Below, piece by piece: positions 43,470-52,535 of a stretch of 64,000 bases of DNA. How positions within the stretch are numbered: the stretch's first letter is position 1; each line of letters begins with the position of its first letter. A model generated the notes under the pieces. The model was not told the DNA's origin. It did not search any database and saw nothing but the letters and a program-made list of their open reading frames with translations. The DNA is from Rhodocyclales bacterium GT-UBC (GTDB lineage: Bacteria > Pseudomonadota > Gammaproteobacteria > Burkholderiales > Rhodocyclaceae). Position numbers and translations under genes: made by a program. The stretch is taken from the NCBI GenBank assembly GCA_003583745.1, contig QXPY01000007.1, positions 1 to 64,000 on the forward strand, read 5' to 3'.

Positions 43470-44326
43470 CGGGGCTCACCTCGAGACAAATTCGACAACC
43501 AATCGCCGGTCGCCATTTCTACCTGGCTACGCAATAGGGCGCTGGAAAAGGTGTGATCGGCTGCATCCAGATCGAGGCGCACGATATCCGGCCGTTGCAG
43601 CAGCGCGGCCAGTTGAGGATGAGACGCGGCAAATTCGACAAACTCCGCCGCCACCATGTCGACACCACTCAAAATCAGCAAACTCGGGCCCTGGAAAGCT
43701 TGCCAACCGTCGACCATCCGTGCCCGGAAATCAACCGATGCAACCGGCCGACTCCCGCCTCGCCAACGTCGCCAGAGCTTGCCGGCAAATTCGCCCAGCG
43801 ACGCCAGGACATTCACCTGGCCACTTAGCAACTTCACCCAGAAAGCCCGATCCAACAAGCGTTTATGGTAATAATGCTTGATTTCGGCATTGGCCAGGGT
43901 TTCGGCGTTGCGCACCCAGGGGTTGAGCAAGACCAGACCGGAAATGCCGGTCAGCAAGGGTTGGCTGATCAGGATCGCAGAAGCGGCATCGCACAGTCCC
44001 CAGAGCACGACTTTCTGCAGATCGGGCAAGGCCTGCCGGAAGGCTTGAACGGCACTGGCGATATCCGGTCCGAGATGTTCGAAGCCGGGAAAGTTGCCCG
44101 TCGCATCGCCCATACCGCGCGTATCGAAGCGCAGCACCGGGAAACCCGCCGCAGCAAGGCTGCGCGCTAGCAAAACGAATTGGCGGTGGCTACCTACCCG
44201 ATATTGCGGCCCGCCGACCACGATCACCACCCCAGTGCCGCACCGTTCCTCGGGAATCGACAGGATGCCCGGCAGGCGTTCACCAAGACAATCGAATACG
44301 AGAGGCTGTTCGCTATAAAGGGTCAT
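43466..44326 (-). CDS. Exosortase-A-associated hydrolase 1 (alpha/beta fold, TIGR03100 type)
   Basis: A 286-residue alpha/beta hydrolase. The ATG at 44326 overlaps the hydrolase 2 stop. It has GGPQYRVGSHRQFVLLARSLAAAGFPVLRFDTRGMGDATG (oxyanion region), a nucleophile elbow WGLCDAAS with Cys112 where serine is usual, and a C-terminal His in DAADHTFSS. Cys at the elbow suggests a thioesterase-like or acyltransfer activity, similar to dienelactone hydrolase. With the neighbouring acyl carrier protein it could handle an acyl thioester. Function undetermined experimentally as far as I know. Confidence 0.9.
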   Translation of the reverse strand: MTLYSEQPLVFDCLGERLPGILSIPEERCGTGVVIVVGGPQYRVGSHRQFVLLARSLAAAGFPVLRFDTRGMGDATGNFPGFEHLGPDIASAVQAFRQALPDLQKVVLWGLCDAASAILISQPLLTGISGLVLLNPWVRNAETLANAEIKHYYHKRLLDRAFWVKLLSGQVNVLASLGEFAGKLWRRWRGGSRPVASVDFRARMVDGWQAFQGPSLLILSGVDMVAAEFVEFAASHPQLAALLQRPDIVRLDLDAADHTFSSALLRSQVEMATGDWLSNLSRGEPR

Positions 44327-45147
44327 CGCCCCACCGCACCCAGCGTTTCGACCAACAGGTCGGGCGCCGCTTCGATTTCCAGGGTCTGCCAGAAACTGGG
44401 CCCACGAACGACCCGCGCCGCGATGTCGGTCTGTGCCGACCATGCCTCGACCTGACGTTGCGCCACAACCGTCAGTGCAGCTTCGCTGCGCGGCGATACC
44501 TCCAGCCATTCAATCCGCCGCACCTCAGCCGGAAGGACCGCCTTGGCTTCCGCCATCGGTAACATGAGAGCGGGCGCCAGCCCGTAACCAGCCACTTCAA
44601 GCGTCTCACCGGCCTGCAGACGTGCCATCAAGGCGGCGGTTGTCGTCGCTCCCCCATCGCGTCCCGCTGCGTCACCCGCCAGCCTGAGGCGCAAAACCTG
44701 TTGCACGTACTGCGCCCCGGAAATCACCGGCTGCCAAAACAGCAACCCCAGGTCGCGCTGCGGATGGCGTTGCAGACTATGCATGCAGAGCAAGGCGCCA
44801 AGACGCATGCCCCAATACCAGAATGGCCCCGCCACCTGCGCTGCCAACCAGCGTTGACCAGCCGCAATATCGTCGAGCCAGGCGTCCCAACTCGCCTCGG
44901 CATGGTTTCCTGCGCTATCGCCACACCCTGTCAGATCGAGTTGCAAGACATGCCAACCGGCATCGGCCAGGCGCCTCGCCTGTTCCGCGACCATGCGCCG
45001 GGACTTGTTCTGTTCCTCCATGAAGGCCGGAACAAAAAGAATCCCCCCGCGCGAGGGAACGGCTCTGGGAAAATAATGGACGGCGTAGAGGGAACGGCCG
45101 CCCTCATGCAAAAAAAAATGATTCGCTTGAGGGCTGCCGGTAATCAA
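44323..45147 (-). CDS. Exosortase-A-associated hydrolase 2 (alpha/beta fold, TIGR03101 type)
   Basis: A 274-residue alpha/beta-fold protein. The start is TTG at 45147, overlapping the ACP stop (TTGA). FVPAFMEEQNKSRRMVAEQARRLADAGWHVLQLDLTGCGDSAG is the oxyanion region. At the elbow it reads YWGMRLGALL, with Arg115 where the nucleophilic Ser would be. So it is probably not a classical serine hydrolase; it may bind rather than cleave, or act as a partner of hydrolase 1. Both hydrolases are coupled to the ACP gene by 4-bp overlaps. Confidence 0.88.
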   Translation of the reverse strand: MITGSPQANHFFLHEGGRSLYAVHYFPRAVPSRGGILFVPAFMEEQNKSRRMVAEQARRLADAGWHVLQLDLTGCGDSAGNHAEASWDAWLDDIAAGQRWLAAQVAGPFWYWGMRLGALLCMHSLQRHPQRDLGLLFWQPVISGAQYVQQVLRLRLAGDAAGRDGGATTTAALMARLQAGETLEVAGYGLAPALMLPMAEAKAVLPAEVRRIEWLEVSPRSEAALTVVAQRQVEAWSAQTDIAARVVRGPSFWQTLEIEAAPDLLVETLGAVGR

Positions 45148-45395
45148 GAGTTGGCCAGCCGTTCGACGAACTCGACCAAACTGCCCACGGACGCGAACAC
45201 CGAACCATCGATTTCATCATCCGGAATGGCAATCCCGAAGCGCTCTTCGATACTGCCAATAATCGCCACCACCGCCATCGAATCAAGCTCGGGAATCGCG
45301 CCCAACAGCACCGTATCCGCATTGAACCCCTGCGCCCGCCCCTTGAGGCTCAGCACATCGTCGAGCAAATCCAAAACTTCCTTTTGAGTATCCAA
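45144..45395 (-). CDS. Acyl carrier protein, XrtA locus
   Basis: An 83-residue acyl carrier protein. The phosphopantetheine site is Ser39 in PELDSMAVVAIIG, followed by helix III SIEERFGIAIPDDEIDGSVFASVGSLVEFVE. The TTG at 45395 has a GGAG ribosome site 9 bp upstream, and the length fits. The longer in-frame reading to 45626 lacks any ACP features in its first 77 residues. First gene of the minus-strand module ACP-hydrolase 2-hydrolase 1-GT-GNAT. It should carry an acyl group for modification of the polysaccharide; candidate loading enzymes are the ligases at 34802 and 57489. Confidence 0.88.
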   Translation of the reverse strand: MDTQKEVLDLLDDVLSLKGRAQGFNADTVLLGAIPELDSMAVVAIIGSIEERFGIAIPDDEIDGSVFASVGSLVEFVERLANS

Positions 45396-45734
45396 GCCAT
45401 TGACTCCAAACAAAAACGTAGCGCGGCGCCCCCCACACCAAGCAAGCCTCGGGCGCGCTATGAGGACGACATTATACGTAGACTGCGCAAGGCTCCAGCG
45501 TGAAGAAATTGGCGAACCCGTACCTGTGCACCGTTCTCGACCACTCCCACCTTGGCGACACCCCAAGTAGACCTTGCCGTGGCCGAATGCGTCGGGAACC
45601 GTGTACTTTGTCACGTACAATCGCATTGTGTTGGCATAGACTACCTTGCCTTCAAATGCCGGACAGCATTCGGTATCCCCGATCGCGGCGCATATCGGGC
45701 GCTACGCTAACCGCCTTCTCGTTGGAATTCTTGT
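45396..45734. other. Divergent intergenic region between ACP operon and second EPS run
   Basis: 339 bp with no convincing gene. On the minus strand a good -10 (TATAAT, on the plus strand near 45472-45477) lies about 80 bp upstream of the ACP start, but with no clear -35. On the plus side, TTGT-N5-ACAA (about 45608-45620) forms a small inverted repeat upstream of the gene at 45735. Divergent promoters must be here; I cannot place them firmly. Confidence 0.4.
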
Positions 45735-47525
45735 ATGCGTTTTGAAATCAATCTGGCCGATCTGAATCCGGCTTTGCCCTGCCACCACGACACACCCGAA
45801 GAATGGTCCCGCCACGGCATCCTGGCCACGACCCAGGGCGCGCGTATCGACTTGGCGAGCGATCAAGGCCTGTTCGGCGTCCTTGTTGGTCAAGCGAACT
45901 CGCCGGAACAGTCCAAACCACTCTCGGCCAAGGCCATTCTCGGCCTGTATGCAAGCCAGGGAAAGCGCTTTCTCGACGGGTTGCGGGGACGCTACGCAAT
46001 CGCCGTGATCGACAGTCGCCAGCGCACGGTCTGGCTAGCCAACGACAGGATGGCCGTCAACGGCTGGTGTTATCGGCTAAGTCCCGGACGCATCATCTTT
46101 TCGGATCGTGCCGACCAGATCGGTGAAGACAGCCCCATTTCGCGGCAAGCATTGCTCAGCTATCTGATCCAGCATGTCATTCCGGCCCCCGCGACCATCT
46201 TTGAAGAAGTCTCGAGGCTCCCTGCCGGGCATCTGCTGCGCGTTTCGGAAAAGGGCTGCGAACTGGCTCCGCACTGGGTACCGACTTTCAGCGAACCCGC
46301 CGCACCTGACTTCGCCGCGCTGAAGGATGAATTCCGTGCCTTGATCGAGGCCAGCGTGGCACAAATTGCAAACAATCGCCCCGGGGAAACACTCGGCACC
46401 TTTCTCTCCGGCGGCACCGACAGTTCGACGGTCAGCGGTACATTACAGAAGCTGGCGGACCGACCAATCCGCGCCTATTCCATCGGTTTCGACGTCAACG
46501 GCTATGACGAAATGGAATTCGCCCGCATCGCTGCCCGCCACTTCGGCATCGACCACCGCGAGTATTACCTGACCCCGGAAGACGTGCGCACGGGCATGCC
46601 CCTGGTTGCCACGCATTACGATCAGCCATTCGGCAATTCCTCGGCTGTCGCGGCCTACCATTGCGCCCGCGTTGCCCAGACCGAAGGAATCACCACGCTG
46701 CTGGCCGGCGATGGCGGCGATGAGTTGTTCGGCGGCAATGCGCGCTACGCCAAACAACGAATTTTCAGTTGGTATGCCAACATTCCGGCCCCCTTACGTC
46801 ATCTCGTGATGGAGCCGCTCTTTGCCGACAATGCGCTGGCCGGCAAGATTCCTCTCGTATCTAAAGTCGGGAGTTACATTCAGCAAGCCAGGGTACCCTT
46901 GCCTGACCGCATGAACATGTACAACCTGCTGCAACGCCTGGGATTGCAGGAAGTACTGACGCCCGCCTTCCTGGCCAACGTTTCGGCAGAGCAAATAGAA
47001 GCGGAGCAACGTGCTACCTACCAAGCATGCAGCAGCCCTTTTCAGGTCAACAGAATGTTGGCCTACGACTGGAAATACACCCTGGCCGACAACGATCTGC
47101 CGAAAGTGCTGGGCACCACCGGCCTTGCCGGAATTCAGGTCGAATTCCCGCTGTTGGCCGACGCGTTGATCGATTTTTCGGCGCGCCTGCCCGCCGAATA
47201 CAAACTGCACGGTCTGCAATTGCGCTGGTTCTTCAAAGAAGCCCTGCGCGACTTCCTCCCCGGCGAAATCCTGAGCAAAAAGAAACAGGGCTTCGGGCTC
47301 CCCTTCGGCGTCTGGGCTCTCCAGCACGATGCACTACGCAAGCTCGCGGAAAGTGCGCTGGCCAGTTTTGGCGAGCGCGGCGTCATCCGTCCTGCCTTCA
47401 TTCAGCGTCTGATCAAGGATTTGCTTCCGGCCTACCCTGGCTACTATGGGGAATTGGCCTGGATCATCACCATGCTTGAATTCTGGCTGCAAGATCGGGT
47501 ACCGCAATTTAGACTCGACGACTGA
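45735..47525 (+). CDS. Asparagine-synthase-like protein lacking the glutaminase cysteine
   Basis: A 596-residue member of the asparagine synthase family. The synthetase half is intact: PP-loop SGGTDSS at 225-231, LLAGDGGDELFGGNARY, and KKKQGFGLPFGVW. The N-terminal domain starts MRFEINLADLNP and has no Cys2, so the glutaminase reaction is lost. As in beta-lactam synthetase, the enzyme may use another amine, or free ammonia, to form an amide. It differs from the complete amidotransferase at 30572. First gene of the second plus-strand run. Confidence 0.9.
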   Translation: MRFEINLADLNPALPCHHDTPEEWSRHGILATTQGARIDLASDQGLFGVLVGQANSPEQSKPLSAKAILGLYASQGKRFLDGLRGRYAIAVIDSRQRTVWLANDRMAVNGWCYRLSPGRIIFSDRADQIGEDSPISRQALLSYLIQHVIPAPATIFEEVSRLPAGHLLRVSEKGCELAPHWVPTFSEPAAPDFAALKDEFRALIEASVAQIANNRPGETLGTFLSGGTDSSTVSGTLQKLADRPIRAYSIGFDVNGYDEMEFARIAARHFGIDHREYYLTPEDVRTGMPLVATHYDQPFGNSSAVAAYHCARVAQTEGITTLLAGDGGDELFGGNARYAKQRIFSWYANIPAPLRHLVMEPLFADNALAGKIPLVSKVGSYIQQARVPLPDRMNMYNLLQRLGLQEVLTPAFLANVSAEQIEAEQRATYQACSSPFQVNRMLAYDWKYTLADNDLPKVLGTTGLAGIQVEFPLLADALIDFSARLPAEYKLHGLQLRWFFKEALRDFLPGEILSKKKQGFGLPFGVWALQHDALRKLAESALASFGERGVIRPAFIQRLIKDLLPAYPGYYGELAWIITMLEFWLQDRVPQFRLDD

Positions 47526-47558
47526 AGATTGCCCCCTGCCACCGATCGGACCCAACCC

Positions 47559-48191
47559 ATGAAAAACCTGATCAAACGCCTGTTCAATCATTTCGGCTAC
47601 GAGCTCTGCCGGCTTTCCCCCGAAGAGCACCTCTCGCTCGACGATCAACTGCGTTTCAATTACAAGGAAGCACAGATTTATCGTGCGCTGACGGCCAGTG
47701 GGCAGATTTCGATGGAGGAAGCACGCTACCTGTTCGAATTGGTCAGGGAGAGCGACCCGTCCCGTCCGATTATCGAAGTCGGCACCTTGTACGGCGCATC
47801 GACCCTGGTCATGTGCCTGGCCAAGCATCCCGGCCAGACACTCTATGCCGTCGACAACTTCTCGTGGAACTCGCTGGGCATCTCGTCGGCCATACACCGC
47901 GCCGCTACAAAAAAGCGCCTGGAGGAATGCATACAGCACTTTGGCGTCAAATTGATCGAACAGCCTGCTGCGCGCTTTTACGCGGAATATGACGATGCGC
48001 CGCCGGCCCTCTATTTTTGCGATGCAGATCACAGCTACGAAGCTGTGAAACAGGATATTGCCTGGGCCAAAGCCCGGAACTCGACCATCATCTGCGGCGA
48101 CGATTACGAGCCGCAACATACCGGCGTCGTTCGCGCCGTAGACGAGGTTGGCGGACCGTCCGCCCTGCATGGGGGGCTATGGCGTCTGTGA
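47559..48191 (+). CDS. SAM-dependent methyltransferase (class I, TylF/MdmC-like outline)
   Basis: About 210 residues. The SAM loop is PIIEVGTLYGASTLVM (about 77-92), followed by LYAVDNFSW and the metal/substrate segment ALYFCDADHSYEAVKQDIAWAKARNSTIICGDDY. Such O-methyltransferases need a divalent cation. It likely methylates a sugar. The ATG at 47559 fits the start MKNLIKRLFNHFGYEL; a TTG at 47529 is less likely. The next gene overlaps its end by 13 bp. Confidence 0.85.
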   Translation: MKNLIKRLFNHFGYELCRLSPEEHLSLDDQLRFNYKEAQIYRALTASGQISMEEARYLFELVRESDPSRPIIEVGTLYGASTLVMCLAKHPGQTLYAVDNFSWNSLGISSAIHRAATKKRLEECIQHFGVKLIEQPAARFYAEYDDAPPALYFCDADHSYEAVKQDIAWAKARNSTIICGDDYEPQHTGVVRAVDEVGGPSALHGGLWRL

Positions 48192-49168
48192 AAGGCAAGG
48201 CAGAAATGGCTTCGTCAGCCACGCCATTGGTTTCGGTGGTCATTCCAGCCTGGAATGCCGAACGTTGGATTGCCGAGACACTGAACAGCGTACAAGGACA
48301 AACCTGGTCCTCGCTGGAAATTATTTTGGTTGACGACGGTTCCACAGACCAGACGGCCTCGATCGTGCAACGCGACTTCCCGGCCGTACGCTACATCCAC
48401 CAGGCGAATGCCGGCCAGGCTGCGGCCCGCAACCGAGGGGTAGCGGCAGCGCAAGGCGAATTCATCGCTTTCCTGGACAGCGACGACCTATGGCTGCCCG
48501 AGAAAATTGCCTCCCAACTGCGTCTCATCGCCAATACCCCAGAGGTCAGCCTCGTTTTCTGCGACTACGAATCCTTTGGCGAAATTCCTAACGCGCCGGG
48601 CTTTGCCCGCGCCCCGGTGTTGTCAGGCCTGCCGGTGACAGCAGTGGATGAATTCGGCAAACGCATACCGCAAGCAACCCTGCTGCTGCCCTTGATCGAC
48701 GACCTGTTTTGCCAGATTCCCTCGACCTGGCTGGTCAGACGCGAATTATTCCTGCAAGTGGGTGGCTACGATCCGACGCTGCGACGCGGCGGTGAGGATT
48801 GGCTACTTGCGGTCGAACTGGCCAATCGCGGCGATTTCGCCTTTGACACGCGACGCCTGACCCGCCGTCGGGAGGTCCCGTTCAGCCACTCGAAATTATG
48901 CCAAGACACCCCCGGCCTGATCCTGGCCATGACCTCCCTGTTGCAACATGCCGAACTATTTCCCGCAACCTTCGTGGCGCGGATTCGCCAGCAACTCGCT
49001 TTCAGTTGCCTCTACGCCGGACTGAGCGCAACGGGGAGCGACAAGACAACGCTTCTACGCAATGCCATCCGGCATGCTCGCAGCCTTGATTTTGTCGCAC
49101 GCGGCAAACTCACCTTACGTGCAGTCTGGGGATTGCTCCGTTCTGAATCCTCTCCGAAGGCGTCTTGA
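48179..49168 (+). CDS. Glycosyltransferase family 2
   Basis: A 329-residue GT-A transferase. PLVSVVIPAWNAERWIAETLNSVQGQTW is the nucleotide-binding start, VDDGSTDQTA follows, FLDSDDLWLPEK carries the DxD motif, and GGYDPTLRRGGEDWLLAVEL is the acceptor/catalytic region. Two starts are possible: ATG 48179 (used here, behind a G-run) and ATG 48206 (behind AAGGCAG). It is the only GT2 enzyme in the locus. No C-terminal membrane helices, so it adds a single sugar rather than acting as a synthase. Confidence 0.9.
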   Translation: MASVKGKAEMASSATPLVSVVIPAWNAERWIAETLNSVQGQTWSSLEIILVDDGSTDQTASIVQRDFPAVRYIHQANAGQAAARNRGVAAAQGEFIAFLDSDDLWLPEKIASQLRLIANTPEVSLVFCDYESFGEIPNAPGFARAPVLSGLPVTAVDEFGKRIPQATLLLPLIDDLFCQIPSTWLVRRELFLQVGGYDPTLRRGGEDWLLAVELANRGDFAFDTRRLTRRREVPFSHSKLCQDTPGLILAMTSLLQHAELFPATFVARIRQQLAFSCLYAGLSATGSDKTTLLRNAIRHARSLDFVARGKLTLRAVWGLLRSESSPKAS

Positions 49169-49172
49169 AGCC

Positions 49173-50720
49173 ATGACGCATATCGCCAACAAGCAACAAT
49201 TGCTCCGCAGCATACTCAGTGGCTGGCTGTCGCTGGCTGCCGAAATCGCCGTCGCCCTGTTGCTGACCCCTTACATCATCGCCAAACTGGGCGCCGCCAC
49301 CTACGGCGTATGGTCCCTGATGATCAGCGTCATCGGCTACCTCGGACTGATCGATGTCGGCATCCGGGGGAGCGTCGGGCGCTACATCAACCACTATCTG
49401 GCCCGAAACGATCAACGTGCCCTGAACGAAGTCGTCGGCACCTCGACGGTAGTCTTGAGCGCGCTATCCCTGCTGGCCGGCGCCGCCGCCTACGCTCTGG
49501 GCAACAACTTCTCGACCATCTTTCCGAAGACACCAGCGGAATTGCAAGGCGATATCCGCCTTGCCCTACCCCTGCTCGCCATCGGACTATGGCTCTCCTT
49601 CATCTCTTCAATCCTGAGCAATTTGCTGGCCGCCAAGGAAGCGCTCTATCTGACCAACGCCTACAACCTGGTCGTCTTGCTGCTGCGCTCCGGCGCAATC
49701 TATTGGGCACTCGGCCACAATCACGGAATCGATGCGCTGGTCGTCATCACGCTGTGCAGCTCAGCATTGGGCGCCCTGCTCAGTCTGTGGAGCGTACGCC
49801 GTGCCTATGCCGGAGAAAAACTCGAATTCCTGTGCTTCAGCCTTGAACGATTGAAAAAGATATGGCGTTTCGGCCTCGCAGCTTTTGTCGGACGTTCGGC
49901 CTCGACCATGGCCAACGATTCGGCGCCGATCATCGGCATGTGGATTCTTGGCCCCGAAGCTGTCGCCATCTACTCGGTGGCCATGATGCTGACGCAAAAC
50001 GCCCGGCGGGCGCTGGAGCAAGCCAGCAATGCCGTTTTCCCCTCGGTAATGAAAGCCGGGGCCATTCACGACCTGCCCGGCCTGCGCGGTCTGTTCATCC
50101 GTTTCATGGACATCGGCTTTGCCATCGGCTCACTCATCTTTCTCGGTTTGGCCTTTTTCTCCGGCGACTTCCTCAAACTCTGGGTCGGACCGCTGTATCA
50201 GGAAGGTAGCAGCACGGTCGCCATCCTCGCCCTGGGTTATCTGCTCGGCAGCATCGCGAGTACGGGACCACTCTCCCTGGCCAGTCTCGACCACGTGAAT
50301 ACCACGATGCGAATCAGCCTGGCCGAAGCAATTTTATGCATCGTACTGACCGCAGCCTTGCCAGGCCTGTTCGGACTGGGACTTGCCGGCATGGCCCTGG
50401 GCAGCACGCTGCCTCGCCTGATTACCGGCTGCGCCGTGTATCCTTGGTTGTCGATACACTACCTCGGAGCAGAACTCGCGCCGACGATGCGGGCAGGCTT
50501 GCAGCGGAATCTCTACTTCGCCGGCCTCATCGCCTGCTGTTTCTGGCTGATCGCCGCCTTGCGCCCGTCTGCCGAAAGCTGGTCAGCTTTCTTCATCACC
50601 GTTATTCTGGCAACACTTGCATACTTGATGATCGTCGCCAGCCGCTACCGGGATTTGCCGCTGATCGGCACCCTCACCAACCGTATCCGCCCATGGCTGC
50701 CATGGATCAGCAAGCCTTAG
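49173..50720 (+). CDS. Wzx-type oligosaccharide flippase
   Basis: A 515-residue polysaccharide transporter of the MOP/Wzx superfamily with about 12-14 membrane helices. The N-terminal helix region LLRSILSGWLSLAAEIAVALLLTPYIIAKLGAATYGVWSL is typical, followed by LGLIDVGIRGSVGRYINHYLARND. The ATG at 49173 is used; longer in-frame readings enter the upstream gene. It would flip the undecaprenyl-diphosphate repeat unit to the periplasm. With the polymerase-like proteins and the chain-length system, this makes the locus a Wzx/Wzy-dependent pathway. Confidence 0.92.
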   Translation: MTHIANKQQLLRSILSGWLSLAAEIAVALLLTPYIIAKLGAATYGVWSLMISVIGYLGLIDVGIRGSVGRYINHYLARNDQRALNEVVGTSTVVLSALSLLAGAAAYALGNNFSTIFPKTPAELQGDIRLALPLLAIGLWLSFISSILSNLLAAKEALYLTNAYNLVVLLLRSGAIYWALGHNHGIDALVVITLCSSALGALLSLWSVRRAYAGEKLEFLCFSLERLKKIWRFGLAAFVGRSASTMANDSAPIIGMWILGPEAVAIYSVAMMLTQNARRALEQASNAVFPSVMKAGAIHDLPGLRGLFIRFMDIGFAIGSLIFLGLAFFSGDFLKLWVGPLYQEGSSTVAILALGYLLGSIASTGPLSLASLDHVNTTMRISLAEAILCIVLTAALPGLFGLGLAGMALGSTLPRLITGCAVYPWLSIHYLGAELAPTMRAGLQRNLYFAGLIACCFWLIAALRPSAESWSAFFITVILATLAYLMIVASRYRDLPLIGTLTNRIRPWLPWISKP

Positions 50721-50730
50721 GAATTGCCTT

Positions 50731-51687
50731 ATGTTGAGATTGATCACCCGCGCATTCAGCCCCGGCGGAGCACAAGGCAACCTCTCCGTCCTCTTCTTCC
50801 ATCGCGTCGTCGCGGAACGCGACCCGCTTTCGCCGGACGAGCCGACCGCTGCCGAGTTCGATCGTCTGCTCGGCTGGCTGCAACGCCAGTTCACGGTCAT
50901 CTCGCTAAGCGAAGGCGTCTCCCGACTGGCCAATGGGAACTTGCCGCCCGCCGCTGCTGCGATCACCTTCGACGATGGCTATTTCGACAATCTGAGCCTG
51001 GCGGCGCCGCTACTGCAAAAACGCAACCTGCCCGCAACGCTATTTGTCGCCACCGACTACATCGATGGCGGCATCATGTTCAACGACATGGTGATCGAGG
51101 CACTGCGCAAAACGAACTTGTCCAGGCTTGATCTTTCCGAGCTCGATCTGCCTGTGTTCGAACTCGAGGACTGGTCTCAGCGCCGCGCTGCAGTAAACGC
51201 GATTCTACGTGCCATCAAACATCAAGCCCCGGCCCAACGACTGGACACAGCCCGCGCCGTCGTCACCCGTTGCGACGTCACCCTGCCGCAGGATCTGATG
51301 ATGAGCCGCGAGCATCTTCGCGAATTCTCCCGCCATGGATTCGAAATCGGAGCCCATACCGGAAGCCACCCCATTCTCACCAAGCTCGACGATGCCGATG
51401 CCTACCGCGATATTCAGCGTAGCCGGACTTGGTTGGAAGAGTGCCTGGATCGCCGGATCGGCTTGTTTGCCTATCCCAATGGCAAGTACGGCCAGGATTT
51501 CGACAGCCGTCATCGCGACATGGCCCGCGCTTGCGGCTTTGACGCAGCTTTCAGCACGGAACCCGGCGTCTGTTCGACTGCAGCCGACCGCTGGGCCTTG
51601 CCTCGCTTCACCCCCTGGGATCGCAGTCCTGGACGCTTCGCCCTACGCATGCTGGCCAATTGCCGGAACCGACCTACCGCTGCTTAA
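50731..51687 (+). CDS. Polysaccharide deacetylase (NodB fold)
   Basis: A 318-residue carbohydrate esterase family 4-like protein. Motif 1 is ITFDDGY, motif 2 is EIGAHTGSHPIL, and a late FAYPNGKYGQDF region completes the site. No signal peptide. It is a second deacetylase besides the DUF3473 one at 24790, of a different subtype with an inserted helical region (about 120-190). It may deacetylate an amino sugar of the repeat unit. The gene lies 10 bp after the flippase. Confidence 0.9.
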   Translation: MLRLITRAFSPGGAQGNLSVLFFHRVVAERDPLSPDEPTAAEFDRLLGWLQRQFTVISLSEGVSRLANGNLPPAAAAITFDDGYFDNLSLAAPLLQKRNLPATLFVATDYIDGGIMFNDMVIEALRKTNLSRLDLSELDLPVFELEDWSQRRAAVNAILRAIKHQAPAQRLDTARAVVTRCDVTLPQDLMMSREHLREFSRHGFEIGAHTGSHPILTKLDDADAYRDIQRSRTWLEECLDRRIGLFAYPNGKYGQDFDSRHRDMARACGFDAAFSTEPGVCSTAADRWALPRFTPWDRSPGRFALRMLANCRNRPTAA

Positions 51688-51707
51688 TCGTCGCTCGAGA
51701 AACGATC

Positions 51708-52535
51708 ATGCCCACTCGCCCCGCCCACAACGTGCTATCCCGCCCCCTGCTCTTTTTGCGTGACGTCCATATTGCGCTCCTGGCACTATGCTGCGCAGCG
51801 CCAGCCATGGCTCAAAAATCGCCCATTCTCAGCCCACGGGCGTTGCCGCCGGATGTCACACCCAAGGTACTTGAACGCCAGTGCGGAGCCTACACAGGAC
51901 ATTACGGCCCCTTCGACTATCGCAGCGCCCACCCCAGTGACAAGGGCATCGTCGAGAAGTATCACTTCGAAAACGAGTATGCCGCCTTTCTCGCCGGCAA
52001 ACTAACTGCCGACACCTACGGTAGCTCCGGTCTGGAAGTCGGCAAGGGCTTTCAGTACGTACTGAACTCCTTCCCCAACCATCCTGAAGCCTTGATGGCC
52101 ATGGAGCGCCTGGGAACCCGGCTCAAGTCGGAACGCCCGCAAAACACCCAATACCCGCTCGAATGCTGGTATGTCCGTGCCTTGAAGACGGTACCCGACG
52201 ACCCCGTGGTCCGTGTCATGTATGGCATTTACCTGACCAACCGCGGCCGCAACGAGGAGGCCCTGAACAACCTCGATCAAGCCGATGCCGAGTTGCATGA
52301 CGATGCCAACATGCAGTACAACATCGGCTTGATGTACTTCAAGCTCGGCAAATTCGAAAAGGCACAGCTATGTGCCCTGCGCGCATCAGCCCAGGGCTTC
52401 CGGCTGAACGGTCTGGAAACCATGCTGCGCAAGGCCAACCGCTGGAACAGCCAGATACAGTTGCCCGCAGCTGAACCAGAACCGGCAAACGATGGCCCGG
52501 CCCCAGCCGCCTCCGTAGAAACCAAGTCGCCATGA
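51708..52535 (+). CDS. Exported TPR-repeat protein
   Basis: A 275-residue protein. The ATG at 51708 opens a signal peptide (LLFLRDVHIALLALCCAAPAM, cleaved after AMA). About 90-240 contain tetratricopeptide-like helical hairpins (FPNHPEALMAMERLGTRLKSERP, DPVVRVMYGIYLTNRGRNEEALNNLDQADAELHDDANMQYNIGLMYFKLGKFEKAQLCALRA). The tail is Pro/Ala-rich. It would act as a periplasmic scaffold in the export or synthesis machine, like TPR proteins in alginate and Pel systems (AlgK, PelB); that role is inference. It overlaps the next gene by 4 bp. Confidence 0.8.
   Translation: MPTRPAHNVLSRPLLFLRDVHIALLALCCAAPAMAQKSPILSPRALPPDVTPKVLERQCGAYTGHYGPFDYRSAHPSDKGIVEKYHFENEYAAFLAGKLTADTYGSSGLEVGKGFQYVLNSFPNHPEALMAMERLGTRLKSERPQNTQYPLECWYVRALKTVPDDPVVRVMYGIYLTNRGRNEEALNNLDQADAELHDDANMQYNIGLMYFKLGKFEKAQLCALRASAQGFRLNGLETMLRKANRWNSQIQLPAAEPEPANDGPAPAASVETKSP

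Noticed and set aside
45396-45626. Extended reading of the acyl carrier protein
   Set aside because: The extra residues have no ACP character; TTG at 45395 with a GGAG site gives the normal length.
45632-45649. TGGCATAGACTACCTTGC as a sigma-54 promoter for the gene at 45735
   Set aside because: Spacing between GG and GC is 13 bases, too long for RpoN.
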